Below, piece by piece: positions 37,079 to 47,354 of a stretch of 64,000 bases of DNA. The notes below the pieces were generated by a model. The model saw only the letters and a list, made by a program, of their open reading frames with translations. It ran no database searches and was not told where the DNA came from. Position 1 is the first letter of the stretch, and the number at the start of each line of letters is the position of its first letter. This DNA is from Paenibacillus ottowii (lineage in GTDB: Bacteria; Bacillota; Bacilli; Paenibacillales; Paenibacillaceae): NCBI RefSeq assembly GCF_006874425.1, contig NZ_VIJZ01000001.1, forward strand, positions 682,001-746,000, read 5' to 3'. Position numbers and translations under genes: made by a program.

Positions 37079-37328
37079 CTATGATCCTATAACGGTTGTA
37101 TACAATAGCGTTGTTAGTGTAACTGTGTCTGCGGATGGATTCCAAGCAGTCATAAACGCTGACGCATTTTTGACGGCGAAACAAGCCGAGTATTTCAGAA
37201 CAGAGGTTGACGCCGCAACAAGCAATTACATAGGTCTTCCAAAGACCTACTATAACCTGTTTAAGGTGGCTAACGATGTGCATATTTTGATTAGTAAGTT
37301 TAAATCTGTGGGGTGGATCATCGTATGA
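37068..37328 (+). CDS. Hypothetical protein (86 aa)
   Basis: Unrecognised beta-rich protein (SYDPITVVYNSVVSVTVSADGFQAVINADAFLTAKQAEYFR). ATG 37068 has GGGGG eight bases upstream; ATG 37053 is in frame and also possible. Overlaps the HNH gene end. Confidence 0.6.
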   Translation: MGASYDPITVVYNSVVSVTVSADGFQAVINADAFLTAKQAEYFRTEVDAATSNYIGLPKTYYNLFKVANDVHILISKFKSVGWIIV

Positions 37329-37531
37329 TAAAGAAGACTGTAGACGCGCCACCTAAGCCGCCAGAAGGATGGCGAGAGGCTGTAAGTAGGCAAGATGAGC
37401 GTATAGGATATATTCTGCGTAATTTGGAGAGGCGTTGTGACATTAGCCTTGAGCATGAGGAAGTATTCCAAGTGTTAAGGTTGAACGCTGAGTACGATAA
37501 GGCTAAGCAGGAGGGTAATTATCATGCCTGA
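37325..37531 (+). CDS. Hypothetical protein (68 aa)
   Basis: Unrecognised (MIKKTVDAPPKPPEGWREAVSRQDERIGYILRNLERRCDISLEHE). ATG 37325 after GGGGTGG. Overlaps the previous stop and the following start. Confidence 0.6.
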   Translation: MIKKTVDAPPKPPEGWREAVSRQDERIGYILRNLERRCDISLEHEEVFQVLRLNAEYDKAKQEGNYHA

Positions 37532-37751
37532 TTTCTATTTGCACCACATACAGCCTATAGACAACCGGACAAACCATATCATATTAGGCCGTAGATCAAC
37601 AGGGCGCTTCACTGCTGTAGCGGTACGGTTGCGTTGGTGGGATAGGCTGCTAGGACGTTCTCTGTTTGATAAGACTATCGCCAAGGCTGCACGTACTCAA
37701 CGTGTGTGCGATATAGTCAATAAGCACGGAAGAGAGAGGGATAACGCATGA
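37524..37751 (+). CDS. Hypothetical protein (75 aa)
   Basis: Unrecognised basic protein (MPDFYLHHIQPIDNRTNHIILGRRSTGRFTAVAVRLRWWDRLLGR). ATG after AGGAGGGT. Overlaps both neighbours. Confidence 0.6.
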   Translation: MPDFYLHHIQPIDNRTNHIILGRRSTGRFTAVAVRLRWWDRLLGRSLFDKTIAKAARTQRVCDIVNKHGRERDNA

Positions 37752-38014
37752 TCATTAGAATGGGAATCTATGAGTTGGAAGGTACACCGCAGGAATTAGT
37801 AGAGTATGACCGATTGACTGATGAGTACGAGGAAGCGAAGAGGTTAGCCGCAGCCACCAAGGATGTAACAGTTAATGCACAGCTACACGGTAGACACTAC
37901 ATGCGAGTGGAGATAGACCTTGACCAGACGTGTACAACGCAGGACGTGCAACAGAAGGTTAGGCAGGTACTGAATGAATTTTTTGAAAAAAATAAATTTA
38001 AGATTATTTCTTAG
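37748..38014 (+). CDS. 88-aa protein crossing the unit seam
   Basis: A whole gene, ATG 37748, that runs across the 37976/37977 junction and ends 11 codons after it. Mixed helical protein (EGTPQELVEYDRLTDEYEEAKRLAAATKDVTV). Its intact frame shows that the junction is a true continuous join. It ends about 115 bases before terminase small subunit. Confidence 0.7.
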   Translation: MIIRMGIYELEGTPQELVEYDRLTDEYEEAKRLAAATKDVTVNAQLHGRHYMRVEIDLDQTCTTQDVQQKVRQVLNEFFEKNKFKIIS

Positions 38015-38128
38015 AAAAGGGGAAGGGGGGTCAAATTTCTAAAAACTTTTTTTGGAATAGACCGCGTCGGACTTTTTTCGCGTAAAAACTCGTTTTATAA
38101 ATTTTTCGGGATTTGGAGGTGCGCCCGG

Positions 38129-38752
38129 ATGGGGAGAAATGCAAAACCGATTGACCTTCACATCGCGGGGGGCAATCCGAACCGATTAACCAAAGCACAG
38201 ATTCAGGCGCGTAAAGAAGGTGAGGTTAAGCTCGGAAAAACTGAGCTGGAAAAGCTGAAACCGCCTGTGTTTGTAAAGGATGATACAGTTGCTTTCGCTC
38301 ACTGGAAACAGTGCATGAAAGATTATAAAGCGGCGGCTGCTGAAGGTGTGAATTTGCTTTCTAGCTCCGATGTGGGACTATTGGCGATGTACTGCCGGAC
38401 ATATTCAGAGTACGAAAAGCTGCTGAAACAGTATCAAAAAATTGAGCGAATTTCCATTGAAGATTATGTATTTGATGAATATTTTGAAGAATTAACTCGC
38501 AAAGCTGAGGAAGCGGAAGAAGATTTGAACGAGTATGGTTTGAGGGCACAAAAGTACCTTTCCCAACTTGCTTCCTTAGAAGGTGTATTAAAAATCGAAA
38601 CGGCAATCAACAAGAAGATGGACATGCTTCTCAAAATGCAGGACCGTCTTTTCTTAAACCCTTTGTCTAAGGTAAAGAATGTTCCGAAGCCGAAGGAACC
38701 GGAGAAGACCTCAAGCAAGTTCGGAAAGTTCGGGGGGAACCGTAGTGGCTAA
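38129..38752 (+). CDS. terS: Terminase small subunit (second copy)
   Basis: Identical 207-aa P27-like protein to the gene at 153; GGAGGT upstream. Confidence 0.85.
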   Translation: MGRNAKPIDLHIAGGNPNRLTKAQIQARKEGEVKLGKTELEKLKPPVFVKDDTVAFAHWKQCMKDYKAAAAEGVNLLSSSDVGLLAMYCRTYSEYEKLLKQYQKIERISIEDYVFDEYFEELTRKAEEAEEDLNEYGLRAQKYLSQLASLEGVLKIETAINKKMDMLLKMQDRLFLNPLSKVKNVPKPKEPEKTSSKFGKFGGNRSG

Positions 38753-40508
38753 CCCGCAGATTTACCCTTACAACACTGTCGGTGAGACGGATCGGGTAAC
38801 GGCCTATGCACTGGAAGTGGTGTCCGGTAGAATTGTTTCAGGACAGGCACAGCGACAGGCGTGTGAGCGCCACCTTCGAGACTTGGATCGGCAGGGTACG
38901 GAAGATTTTCCTTACGTGTTCGATCCAGATAAGGCCCATGAGATTATAGAGTTTGCCGAGTCCCTCACGCTGGCAGAAGGCGAGGAACCTTTGCCGCTTG
39001 AACTATGGGGCTTTCAAGACTTTATGTTTGGGAGTTGGAATGGCTGGGTTACGTTGGATGGTTACCGTCGATTCCGCACCTCATATGTTCAGGTGGCCCG
39101 GCAAAACGGTAAATCTTTGGGCAACGCGGTCCCGGCCCTCTTTTATGGAAACTTTGACGGCTATAATTATCCCCAAGTATACTGCACCGCTACAAAAGAA
39201 GCTCAGGCAAGAATTGTCCTAAAGGAATGTATCAAATTCATTGATGCAGACCCCGAGCTTGGTGGTTCAGATTACGAGTCGGGGCTATTTGACGTTAAAG
39301 ACTATAAGAGCACTATCCTTTGTTCTCTGACCAAGGGTGAAATCAGGGCGCTTGGTCGAGATACGAAAACGATAGATGGATTCCGTCCATATTTTGCGAG
39401 CGTCGACGAATATCATTTACACAAAGACAATCAAATGTACAAGCTGCTTGCTGATGGAACCAAAAAATTAAAGCAATGCCTTATTTCCGTTATTACAACC
39501 GCAGGCTTTAATATCAACGGTCCGTGCTATGAGTTGTACAAATATTGCAAGTTAATTCTATCCGGCGCACATGCCGACGAAACTCAGTTCGTTTTTATCT
39601 GCGAGTTGGACAAAGACGACGATGTATGGGATGAAGCCAACTGGCCGAAAGCTAACCCGTTATGGACTCCTGAAACTTTAGATAGTTTAAGGTCGGAAGC
39701 GATAAAGGCCAAAGTTCAGCAAGGGGAAGAACTGCGAAACTTCCTCACCAAGTCCTTGAATCGATGGGTTCAGTTCTCCGATACGCAGTATATGAACATG
39801 GAGCATTGGCAAGCCTGCGAATCTGACACGACCATAGAAGATATGGAGGGCAAAGAATGTTATTTAGGACTGGACCTTTCAAGCGGCGGCGACTTAACTT
39901 CTGGATGCTTGGAATTTCCTTTGGATGTGGATGGGCAGCGCAAATACTACATCCATTCTCACAGTTGGATTCCGGCAGCGCGGGTACAGGAGCATGTGCA
40001 GTCTGACCACGCGCCGTATGACATGTGGATTATGGAGGGGCTGCTTACTCCTACGGAGACAATGGGCGGCGTGAAGACGGACTATAAGTACATCCTTACT
40101 TATTACCGGGATCTAATCAAAAAACATAAATTGAAATTAATAGGCATCGCTTATGACCCACATAATGCGGATGCCTTTTTGTCTGACCTTGAAGAGTTTG
40201 GTGTTGACCTGGTCGAGATAGTCCAAAGCGCCAAGAGCCTAAATGATGCAACGGTTGATTTTAGGCTGGAAGTTGAGGCAGGCAACGTCATTTATGATCG
40301 TCGCAATAAGTTGTTAACGTGGTCTATGGCGAACGCTAAGACCACCAGTAACAGTTTTGGGGAAATAAAGATAGACAAGGACCCCACAGCGAAAACGAAG
40401 CGTATAGACCCCGTGGACGCTGTTATAGACAGTCACAAATTAACATTGTCCATGAACAAGAGTATTAACTTGAATGATTACATCATGAGCGACGATTTTT
40501 CGTTGTAG
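38745..40508 (+). CDS. terL: Terminase large subunit (second copy)
   Basis: Identical to the gene at 769; Walker A ARQNGKS and Walker B SVDE present. GTG start overlapping terS. Confidence 0.93.
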   Translation: MANPQIYPYNTVGETDRVTAYALEVVSGRIVSGQAQRQACERHLRDLDRQGTEDFPYVFDPDKAHEIIEFAESLTLAEGEEPLPLELWGFQDFMFGSWNGWVTLDGYRRFRTSYVQVARQNGKSLGNAVPALFYGNFDGYNYPQVYCTATKEAQARIVLKECIKFIDADPELGGSDYESGLFDVKDYKSTILCSLTKGEIRALGRDTKTIDGFRPYFASVDEYHLHKDNQMYKLLADGTKKLKQCLISVITTAGFNINGPCYELYKYCKLILSGAHADETQFVFICELDKDDDVWDEANWPKANPLWTPETLDSLRSEAIKAKVQQGEELRNFLTKSLNRWVQFSDTQYMNMEHWQACESDTTIEDMEGKECYLGLDLSSGGDLTSGCLEFPLDVDGQRKYYIHSHSWIPAARVQEHVQSDHAPYDMWIMEGLLTPTETMGGVKTDYKYILTYYRDLIKKHKLKLIGIAYDPHNADAFLSDLEEFGVDLVEIVQSAKSLNDATVDFRLEVEAGNVIYDRRNKLLTWSMANAKTTSNSFGEIKIDKDPTAKTKRIDPVDAVIDSHKLTLSMNKSINLNDYIMSDDFSL

Positions 40509-40523
40509 ATTGGGGGTGATACT

Positions 40524-41870
40524 TTGGCAAAACGTAAAATGAAATGGTGGTCGCGGCGCTCAAATACAGATGTGCAGAAGTCGGATCTTAAAAATCCGGC
40601 AGGATGGTTTATGGATTGGCTGTTTGGTGAAAAAACGGCCAGTGGGAAAAGGGTGAGCAATGGGAATTCTATTATAAATTCAAATATCTATACGGTTTGT
40701 TCTGTATTGGGTGGAGATATCGGTAAATTACCCGTTCAAGTATTCCGGAAGCGTGGAGGGAAAATAACCAAGGATACGGATCATCCAGTATCGTACTTGC
40801 TTGGGACCCGATCTAATCCACTTATGAGCGCCTATACATTCAAAGAATTATCTATGGTTCATCTTGCGACATGGGGGAATTTCTACGCCAACATCGAGTG
40901 GGACGAAATGGGATTACCAAAAGCTCTATGGCCTCTCAATCCTGCACAGACTGACGTTAAGATTGATTGGACTAATAATGAAATTTGGTATATAACAACT
41001 CTTCCGAATGGAGTACAGCGCAAGTTACACATGTCTGATGTACTCCACTTAAAATTGATCAGCACCACCGGATTGAAGGGCATGAGTCCAATTGCTGCAT
41101 TGCGTGAGAAGCTTGGTTCTCAGAACGCTATGGAAAAATTCACATCATCTTTTTATGAAAACGGCACGTCAATAGGCGGGATACTCAAGACGGAACAGAA
41201 GATTGACAAACCAGCAAAAGAGCGTACCCGTGAGGAATGGAATAGATTGCATACCGGACTAAACAATGCACATCGTATTGCTGTGCTGGATGCTGGACTG
41301 GATTATAAAAGTATTGGTATGCCTCTTAAAGATGCTGAATTTATAGAGACTCAAAAATTTGGTATAAGTGAAGTTGCCAAGCTGTACAAAATTCCGCCTC
41401 ATAAACTTGGACTTTTGGACAAGGCGACATTTTCCAATATAGAACATCAATCCATTGAGTATGTCAAAAACACGCTTCAGCCGCACATCACCAATTGGGA
41501 ACAAGAGGCTAATTTCAAGTTATTTACTCAAAACGGAGCGCGAGACAAAGGGAGATACGCCAGATTTAATGTTACCAGTGAGCTGCGCGGAGACAGCCAA
41601 AGCCGCGCAGCGTACTACAAAGAAATGATCCAAATGGGTGTCTATTCTATTAACGAAGTTCGGGAACTGGAGGAACGTGACAATATCGGGGAAATGGGCG
41701 ATAAACATCTTATTCCGTTGAACTTCACAACTTTGGATAAATTGGAGCAAATACAAACCGGAGTCAATCCGACGAAGGGGGGTGAAGGAACTGAGCAGAA
41801 ACAATCCGATGAAGGACAACAAGGAGAAACGGACGCTACCGATACAACTCCAAGTGAGGGAAGCGACTGA
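40524..41870 (+). CDS. Portal protein (second copy)
   Basis: Identical 448-aa HK97-type portal; TTG start. Confidence 0.92.
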   Translation: MAKRKMKWWSRRSNTDVQKSDLKNPAGWFMDWLFGEKTASGKRVSNGNSIINSNIYTVCSVLGGDIGKLPVQVFRKRGGKITKDTDHPVSYLLGTRSNPLMSAYTFKELSMVHLATWGNFYANIEWDEMGLPKALWPLNPAQTDVKIDWTNNEIWYITTLPNGVQRKLHMSDVLHLKLISTTGLKGMSPIAALREKLGSQNAMEKFTSSFYENGTSIGGILKTEQKIDKPAKERTREEWNRLHTGLNNAHRIAVLDAGLDYKSIGMPLKDAEFIETQKFGISEVAKLYKIPPHKLGLLDKATFSNIEHQSIEYVKNTLQPHITNWEQEANFKLFTQNGARDKGRYARFNVTSELRGDSQSRAAYYKEMIQMGVYSINEVRELEERDNIGEMGDKHLIPLNFTTLDKLEQIQTGVNPTKGGEGTEQKQSDEGQQGETDATDTTPSEGSD

Positions 41871-42408
41871 GGAAGACGGGACGAGAACCATCACTGGAGG
41901 AATCAAGTATGAGACTGACAGCGAAGTAATGCGGGACTGGTACGGAGACGAGTTTGTTGAACAAATTGCTCCTGGTGCTTTTGACGAAAGTATTAGAACG
42001 CGGGGCGTTGTAGGCTTGTGGTCACACGATACCTCTCAAGTGCTAGGTAACACTAAGAGCAGCACTTTACGTTTATTTAGCGGGGATAAGGAATTGCGCT
42101 TTGAACTGGACATTCCTAACACAAGCTCCGGAAATGATGCCTGGGAATTGATTCAGCGCGGCGATGTGGACGGTGTTTCCTTTGGAATGCGAGTCACTAA
42201 GGAAAAATGGTCTTCGGAGGATAGAGAAGGTGGGACAAAGCTATATAAACGTTCAATTCTGAATGCTGAATTGTATGAAATATCGCCCGTTGCTTTTCCT
42301 GCTTATCCATCCAATGAAGTGTCCTGCCGATCGTTAGATGAATTTAGAGCTGGAGACAAATTGAAAGTAGAAAAATTATTGCTTGAAATCGACCTATTGG
42401 GATTGTAA
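41782..42408 (+). CDS. Prohead protease (second copy)
   Basis: Identical U35-type protease with LWSHD and VDGVSFGM; start ambiguous between GTG 41782 and ATG 41809. Confidence 0.9.
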   Translation: MKELSRNNPMKDNKEKRTLPIQLQVREATEEDGTRTITGGIKYETDSEVMRDWYGDEFVEQIAPGAFDESIRTRGVVGLWSHDTSQVLGNTKSSTLRLFSGDKELRFELDIPNTSSGNDAWELIQRGDVDGVSFGMRVTKEKWSSEDREGGTKLYKRSILNAELYEISPVAFPAYPSNEVSCRSLDEFRAGDKLKVEKLLLEIDLLGL

Positions 42409-42451
42409 GGGTCGTTTTTTTATACCCAAATACTGAAAGCGAGGAATTTAA

Positions 42452-43663
42452 ATGGACCCGAAAGAAAGAGAACTACGCCAACAATTGGCGGCAAAAAAAG
42501 AAGCAGCTCGCAAGCTGGTGGAAGAAGGAAAGATTGATGAAGCCCGTTCTTTGATTACGGAAGCAGAAACCATTTCTGCCAAGATTGAAGCTTACCGCAG
42601 TTTGGAAGGTATCGAAACGCCTCCCGTTGATCCTGATTCTGTAAAAGAACCGGGTGATGATGAAGAACGTAAAGCCGATACTTCCAAGGAATACCGCAGC
42701 GCCTATGAAAAATACTTGAAGTTTGGTCGAAATGCGGAAATGTCCGATGAAGAACGGGCTGCATTTAAGGCGAAGCAGAATGAAGCACGGTCAATGAACG
42801 AAGGTGAAAAAGGCAGCGGGGGAATTTTGGTCCCTGAAGATGATAGCAAGGATATTATTCTTCAGAAAAAATCTAAAACCTCTATTCGCAATTTGGTTGG
42901 AGTAAAACCAGTAGGAACGTTGTCCGGTAGCCGTCCGAAACGCCGTGGAACTGATTTGAAAATGAAGAACTACGACGAAAAAACCAAGATTGACAAAATG
43001 GATACCCCACAATACGAGGAAATCAAATACAAGGTCCATAAATACGGCGGGATTTTTGAGGCTACTAATGAATTGATAGCTGATAGCGCTGTTTCTATCA
43101 GTACAGAACTTCTTGACTGGTACACTGAAATTTCTCTCAATACAGAGAATGACGAAGTGTTTTATGGAATCGGTGGGGAAAATTCCACAGAGGGTATTTT
43201 CACAACTACAAAATACCGTACTTTGCCTACACCAACCTCAGGCGTTGATATCAAACTCCTAAGAAAGTTGAAAAATATGGTGGATGCAGGATATAGACGC
43301 GGAGCTAAATGGGTTATGAACACCGCTGCGACTGAAGCTCTGGCTGACATGAAATATGCAGACGGTAAAAGTGTTTTGGTTCCCGATCCAACGCAAGCAG
43401 ACGTATTCACCTTGTTTAGTTATCCAGTCGCCGTTTTTGATGATATCAAAACAGAAACTGGCAAGACAAAAATTGCTTTTGGTAACTTTGAAGTCGGTTA
43501 TTACTTCTTTGATCGTAAAACCTTAGAAGCTAAAACGACTGATGAAGGCGGAGACGCATTCGAGAATGATACTACTCTTACTCGTATCATTCAGCGTTTT
43601 GATGGCAAGCCAGCAAATGAGGATGCAATTGTTATCCTGACTGGTGTTCCGGTAGAAGCCTAA
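42452..43663 (+). CDS. Major capsid protein (second copy)
   Basis: Identical 403-aa HK97-fold protein with charged delta domain. Confidence 0.92.
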   Translation: MDPKERELRQQLAAKKEAARKLVEEGKIDEARSLITEAETISAKIEAYRSLEGIETPPVDPDSVKEPGDDEERKADTSKEYRSAYEKYLKFGRNAEMSDEERAAFKAKQNEARSMNEGEKGSGGILVPEDDSKDIILQKKSKTSIRNLVGVKPVGTLSGSRPKRRGTDLKMKNYDEKTKIDKMDTPQYEEIKYKVHKYGGIFEATNELIADSAVSISTELLDWYTEISLNTENDEVFYGIGGENSTEGIFTTTKYRTLPTPTSGVDIKLLRKLKNMVDAGYRRGAKWVMNTAATEALADMKYADGKSVLVPDPTQADVFTLFSYPVAVFDDIKTETGKTKIAFGNFEVGYYFFDRKTLEAKTTDEGGDAFENDTTLTRIIQRFDGKPANEDAIVILTGVPVEA

Positions 43664-43668
43664 TATTT

Positions 43669-43684
43669 AGGGGCCTAGGCCCCT
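43669..43684. repeat. Palindrome AGGGGCCTAGGCCCCT (second copy)
   Basis: Same 16-bp dyad after the capsid stop. Confidence 0.5.
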
Positions 43685-43701
43685 GAAAGGAGGAAACAGC
43701 A

Positions 43702-44040
43702 TTGAGTTATTTGACAAAAAACCACGCAACGCCAGATAAGTTAACAATCGGCGGGGAAATAGCCGTTGTAGGTGACGGAAAAATCACTAAGGATGGTGTG
43801 GCCGTTAACTTGGGCGGCTCCGCACAGTTGGTAGATGGTTCTGTTACTGCTGCAAAATTGGCAAACGGTGCTGTAACAGTAGCCAAGCTGGATTCAAGTT
43901 TAACAAGTACCCTTAATGGCAAGCTAACAGCCACAAAAGCAGCAGCAGTACCGGACACAGCAGCAACGGACGCGGCTGGTGTGCTTGCCGAACTGCGTGA
44001 TTTAAAAACTAAACTTCGCGCAGCAGGAATTTTAGCGTAA
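43702..44040 (+). CDS. Head fibre protein (second copy)
   Basis: Identical 112-aa protein; AAGGAGG upstream, TTG start. Confidence 0.7.
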   Translation: MSYLTKNHATPDKLTIGGEIAVVGDGKITKDGVAVNLGGSAQLVDGSVTAAKLANGAVTVAKLDSSLTSTLNGKLTATKAAAVPDTAATDAAGVLAELRDLKTKLRAAGILA

Positions 44041-44594
44041 TGCTTACCACGATTGCAAAAGTAAAAGGCCAGCTAGGTATCCCGATTGAGGACACTAGCG
44101 AGGATAACAACCTTAACATGTACATTATGGCAGCGTCCCAAGCTATAGAAAGTTTTTGCCGAAGGTCTTTCAAAAAACAAACATATACTGAAGTGCTGGA
44201 CGGTTCTGGATCGTCCTTTTTGGTGTTGCGTAATTTTCCGGTATTTTCTGGTGTTGCGACTATGGATAAGGATCAATTTGCAGTCGAGGCCAACGAGGAC
44301 GGTATTTTATTTTTGCCCAAAGGATGGAATACAGGACAGCGTAGTATAACGGTTCGGTATGAGGCGGGGTATGTGCTTCCGGGCGATGATTCAGCCGATA
44401 ATCCGCGCACCTTACCGGAGGCGGTTGAAGTGGCCTGTATATTTGTTGTGCAAGGAATGCTACAAAATCCCACAGCAATTGGGGTGAAGTCTGAACGTGT
44501 CGGGGATATATCTGTTACCTATGGGGATACAGACGCATTGTTTTCTTCAACCGTTCAGGCGCTTCTTTCTCCTTATGTGGGGAGGTGGGTCTAA
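44040..44594 (+). CDS. gp6-like connector (second copy)
   Basis: Identical 184-aa connector, coupled by TAATG. Confidence 0.8.
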   Translation: MLTTIAKVKGQLGIPIEDTSEDNNLNMYIMAASQAIESFCRRSFKKQTYTEVLDGSGSSFLVLRNFPVFSGVATMDKDQFAVEANEDGILFLPKGWNTGQRSITVRYEAGYVLPGDDSADNPRTLPEAVEVACIFVVQGMLQNPTAIGVKSERVGDISVTYGDTDALFSSTVQALLSPYVGRWV

Positions 44595-45064
44595 TGGCTG
44601 GAGCAAGACGGACACGCACTCGCCGCGCAAATGTGGAACTGGATGAAACGAGTTTCCTTCCGGCAATCATAGCCAATTTAAACAAGCTCGCTAAAAAAGA
44701 GGTCCATATAGGTATGCAGGGTAATGCTGACCTTGCAATGATTGCCGGGGTCCATGAATACGGATCAGCCAAAATGAAAATCCCAGCTCGTTCATTTATC
44801 GGGACAGGAAAGAAAAAATCGGCTGCTGGTATCTCCAAGTGGGTCCGCACGAACATAACCCCTGTAGCTATGGGTAATATGGACGTTATGGCCTTTCTTG
44901 AACAGATTGGAGTAATTGGGGAAACGAAGACGCTTGCTAATTTTAATAGGATTAAGCAGCCGCCACTTTCCCCGCTTTATGCCCGGCGTAAGAAAGGGAA
45001 GAAAATCCTTATTGCAGAGGCCGAACTTCGGGACTCTATTACCCATGTGATCGTGGACAAGTAG
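44594..45064 (+). CDS. gp10-like neck protein (second copy)
   Basis: Identical 156-aa protein with KIPARSFIG; ATG chosen over upstream GTG. Confidence 0.8.
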   Translation: MAGARRTRTRRANVELDETSFLPAIIANLNKLAKKEVHIGMQGNADLAMIAGVHEYGSAKMKIPARSFIGTGKKKSAAGISKWVRTNITPVAMGNMDVMAFLEQIGVIGETKTLANFNRIKQPPLSPLYARRKKGKKILIAEAELRDSITHVIVDK

Positions 45065-45074
45065 GAGGTAGGTT

Positions 45075-45449
45075 ATGCGTAAGTTTGCTTTCGGGGGAGT
45101 CGTGCGGAAATATAACGTGCCTTACGTATTTGTCCGACCCGGTTCGGGGGAATGGGACGAAGACGGTGTATGGGTTCCGGGAAAAGAAGAACGAGTTTCG
45201 CTACAGGGTCATTTCCAGCCCGTTTCAGCCAAGCTCCAGCAGGAAGAAGGCGGTAACTACACCGAGGAAGATAGGACACTGTACACGGCTTCCGTGCACT
45301 CTAACGGCGACCGGATAGAGTACCAGGGAAATCATTACACAGTTGATACCTCTGAGGTACGAGAGTACAGCGATATTAATAAATACATGTTGAAAAAGGT
45401 GGTCAGAAATGATTCCATTCAGGGCGATTCGGTCAGCGATAGTTCGTAA
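45075..45449 (+). CDS. Head-closure protein (second copy)
   Basis: Identical 124-aa protein; AGGAGGT upstream. Confidence 0.6.
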   Translation: MRKFAFGGVVRKYNVPYVFVRPGSGEWDEDGVWVPGKEERVSLQGHFQPVSAKLQQEEGGNYTEEDRTLYTASVHSNGDRIEYQGNHYTVDTSEVREYSDINKYMLKKVVRNDSIQGDSVSDSS

Positions 45450-45894
45450 TCTATCGACCTATTTAGGTGTCAAGGTGGTGGAGTTGAACGGCGGGGGAGA
45501 CATGCCGAAAGGCGCATTCCTGACCTACTCATTTACAGATGGTCCGGCAGAAGGACGAGGTTTCCCAGTAGTAACACAGGAAAACGGAAAATTGGTGCAG
45601 CGGGAGACGGTGGAATTTACCGTCTCTTTTTTGTCCTATGCTTCGGATAGCGCTGACAGCATTACAAACGCGCTTAGGGCGCAGGACTGGCTTAAAACCA
45701 TTGGACGGGATGTTCTCAAGGATTTGGACGTGATTGTTTTTAACATCGGTAACGTGGACAACCGAGATATTCTTATTGCGGACGAGTGGGAACGACGATA
45801 CGGGTTTGATGTAGATTTTCGCACCACCGCCGTTACTTCGCAGGACCTTGAATACATCGAAAAAGTGAAAATTGCAAACAAAATAATAACGTAA
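45409..45894 (+). CDS. Tail terminator protein (second copy)
   Basis: Identical 161-aa LIC_12616-like protein. Confidence 0.7.
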   Translation: MIPFRAIRSAIVRNLSTYLGVKVVELNGGGDMPKGAFLTYSFTDGPAEGRGFPVVTQENGKLVQRETVEFTVSFLSYASDSADSITNALRAQDWLKTIGRDVLKDLDVIVFNIGNVDNRDILIADEWERRYGFDVDFRTTAVTSQDLEYIEKVKIANKIIT

Positions 45895-45907
45895 GGAGCT
45901 GATTGTT

Positions 45908-46909
45908 TTGGCGGTACGTGGAGACGTTCAAGTAATTATTAATATCCTTCGTCCTACTCCTAAAACCGGATTGGGTAGGCCGCTTATTATCGGTGCTGCT
46001 GCGGCGGCTACTGAGTTTAAATTGTACTATGATCTGGACGCTGTTCTGGAGGACTTTGCGAACACGTCACAGATTTATAAAGCTGCTTATGCTCTGTTCA
46101 ATCAAGGCAGCAATTCACCCGAATCCATTGCAGTAATGCAGTATAAAACAGGTGACCCACTTGCGGACTGGCTTCCAAAGATTTTTTCGAAAGACTGGTA
46201 TTATCTTGTATCTACCAGCCGCACACTGGCAGATGTCACGGCGATAGGGGATGCGGTGGAACTGGATGATTCGCGGCTATTTTTCGTAGCATCAAGCAGT
46301 AAGACGGATCTGGCCACAATTAAAGCCAAGAAATACACCCGCACTATTTCCTTTTACCATGAGGATATAACCAATTATCCTGACGCTGCTTGGATTGGTA
46401 GTGCAGGACAAAAGCCAGCTGGGTCATTGACTTGGAAGTTTCAACCGCTTAAAGGTATTGCGCCTATGGATATCACTGAAACTGAGTTGCAAGCTATTCA
46501 CGCGCTGGGAGCGAATACCTATGTTACTAAGGCTGGAGACGATCAAACATCCGAAGGGCTAACAGTATCAGGGGAATACATTGATATTATGCAATGTCGG
46601 GACTGGCTCATACTTAACATTCAGTTGGGTGTTCAAAAATTGTTCTTCCGTCAGGACAAAGTAGGGTTTTCCAACAGCGGCATCGCTCAAATTGAAGCAG
46701 TTGTTAAAACCAATCTATTGCGAGCTGACCAACAGGAAATGATAGCCCACGATGATGATGGATTGCCGTTGTACTCAACGGATTTTAAACGTCGCTCTGA
46801 GGTAGATCCAGCAGACCGGGAAAAACGCCAGTACAATGATGCAAAGTTCACCTTTGAGCTGGACGGAGCAATTCACCAGACAAAAGTCACAGGATTAATC
46901 CAAATTTAA
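45908..46909 (+). CDS. Tail sheath protein (second copy)
   Basis: Identical 333-aa DUF3383-like sheath; TTG start. Confidence 0.82.
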   Translation: MAVRGDVQVIINILRPTPKTGLGRPLIIGAAAAATEFKLYYDLDAVLEDFANTSQIYKAAYALFNQGSNSPESIAVMQYKTGDPLADWLPKIFSKDWYYLVSTSRTLADVTAIGDAVELDDSRLFFVASSSKTDLATIKAKKYTRTISFYHEDITNYPDAAWIGSAGQKPAGSLTWKFQPLKGIAPMDITETELQAIHALGANTYVTKAGDDQTSEGLTVSGEYIDIMQCRDWLILNIQLGVQKLFFRQDKVGFSNSGIAQIEAVVKTNLLRADQQEMIAHDDDGLPLYSTDFKRRSEVDPADREKRQYNDAKFTFELDGAIHQTKVTGLIQI

Positions 46910-46922
46910 GGAGTTGATTTAA

Positions 46923-47321
46923 TTGCCTAAAACAACCACATATGATCCTATGGACCTCTCCGTATCAGTTGGAGGGGTTTTTCTTACGGGTTTTTCTGAG
47001 GACTTGGTAGAGTGGGAAAAAGACGAAGATTCAAATACTTTTAAGGTTGGCGCGCAGGGTGATGTACTCGTAACCAAGGTAAATAACCCACTTGCTACAC
47101 TTAAAATCACATTGCTTGCAACAAGTCCGCAAGTAGCATATATGGACAAACTAGCCGTTACTGGTCAGGTAGTGGATGTTAGTGTTATTTACAATGGCAC
47201 CCCAAAGGAAACCATCACCAGTACAGCCGGGGTCGTCAAGAAGCCTGCTGCCCGTAAATATGGGAATGAGGCAGATGACCGGGAATATGAAATTCAGTTA
47301 ACAAACCACGAAATTCTTTAA
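46923..47321 (+). CDS. Tail tube protein (second copy)
   Basis: Identical 132-aa DUF3277-like tube protein; TTG start. Confidence 0.82.
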   Translation: MPKTTTYDPMDLSVSVGGVFLTGFSEDLVEWEKDEDSNTFKVGAQGDVLVTKVNNPLATLKITLLATSPQVAYMDKLAVTGQVVDVSVIYNGTPKETITSTAGVVKKPAARKYGNEADDREYEIQLTNHEIL

Positions 47322-47354
47322 TCCAATAATCCAAATTTAAGGAGACGATAAATC

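Larger units (their letters stand above)
1..37976. other. One complete phage genome unit (37,976 bp)
   Basis: Base 1 onward is repeated exactly from base 37977 onward in every stretch compared (gene starts, intergenic regions and the seam). An intact reading frame runs across the seam, so the unit is circular, concatemeric, or was written past its end. No tRNA, rRNA, insertion sequence or CRISPR array is present in the unit. Confidence 0.95.
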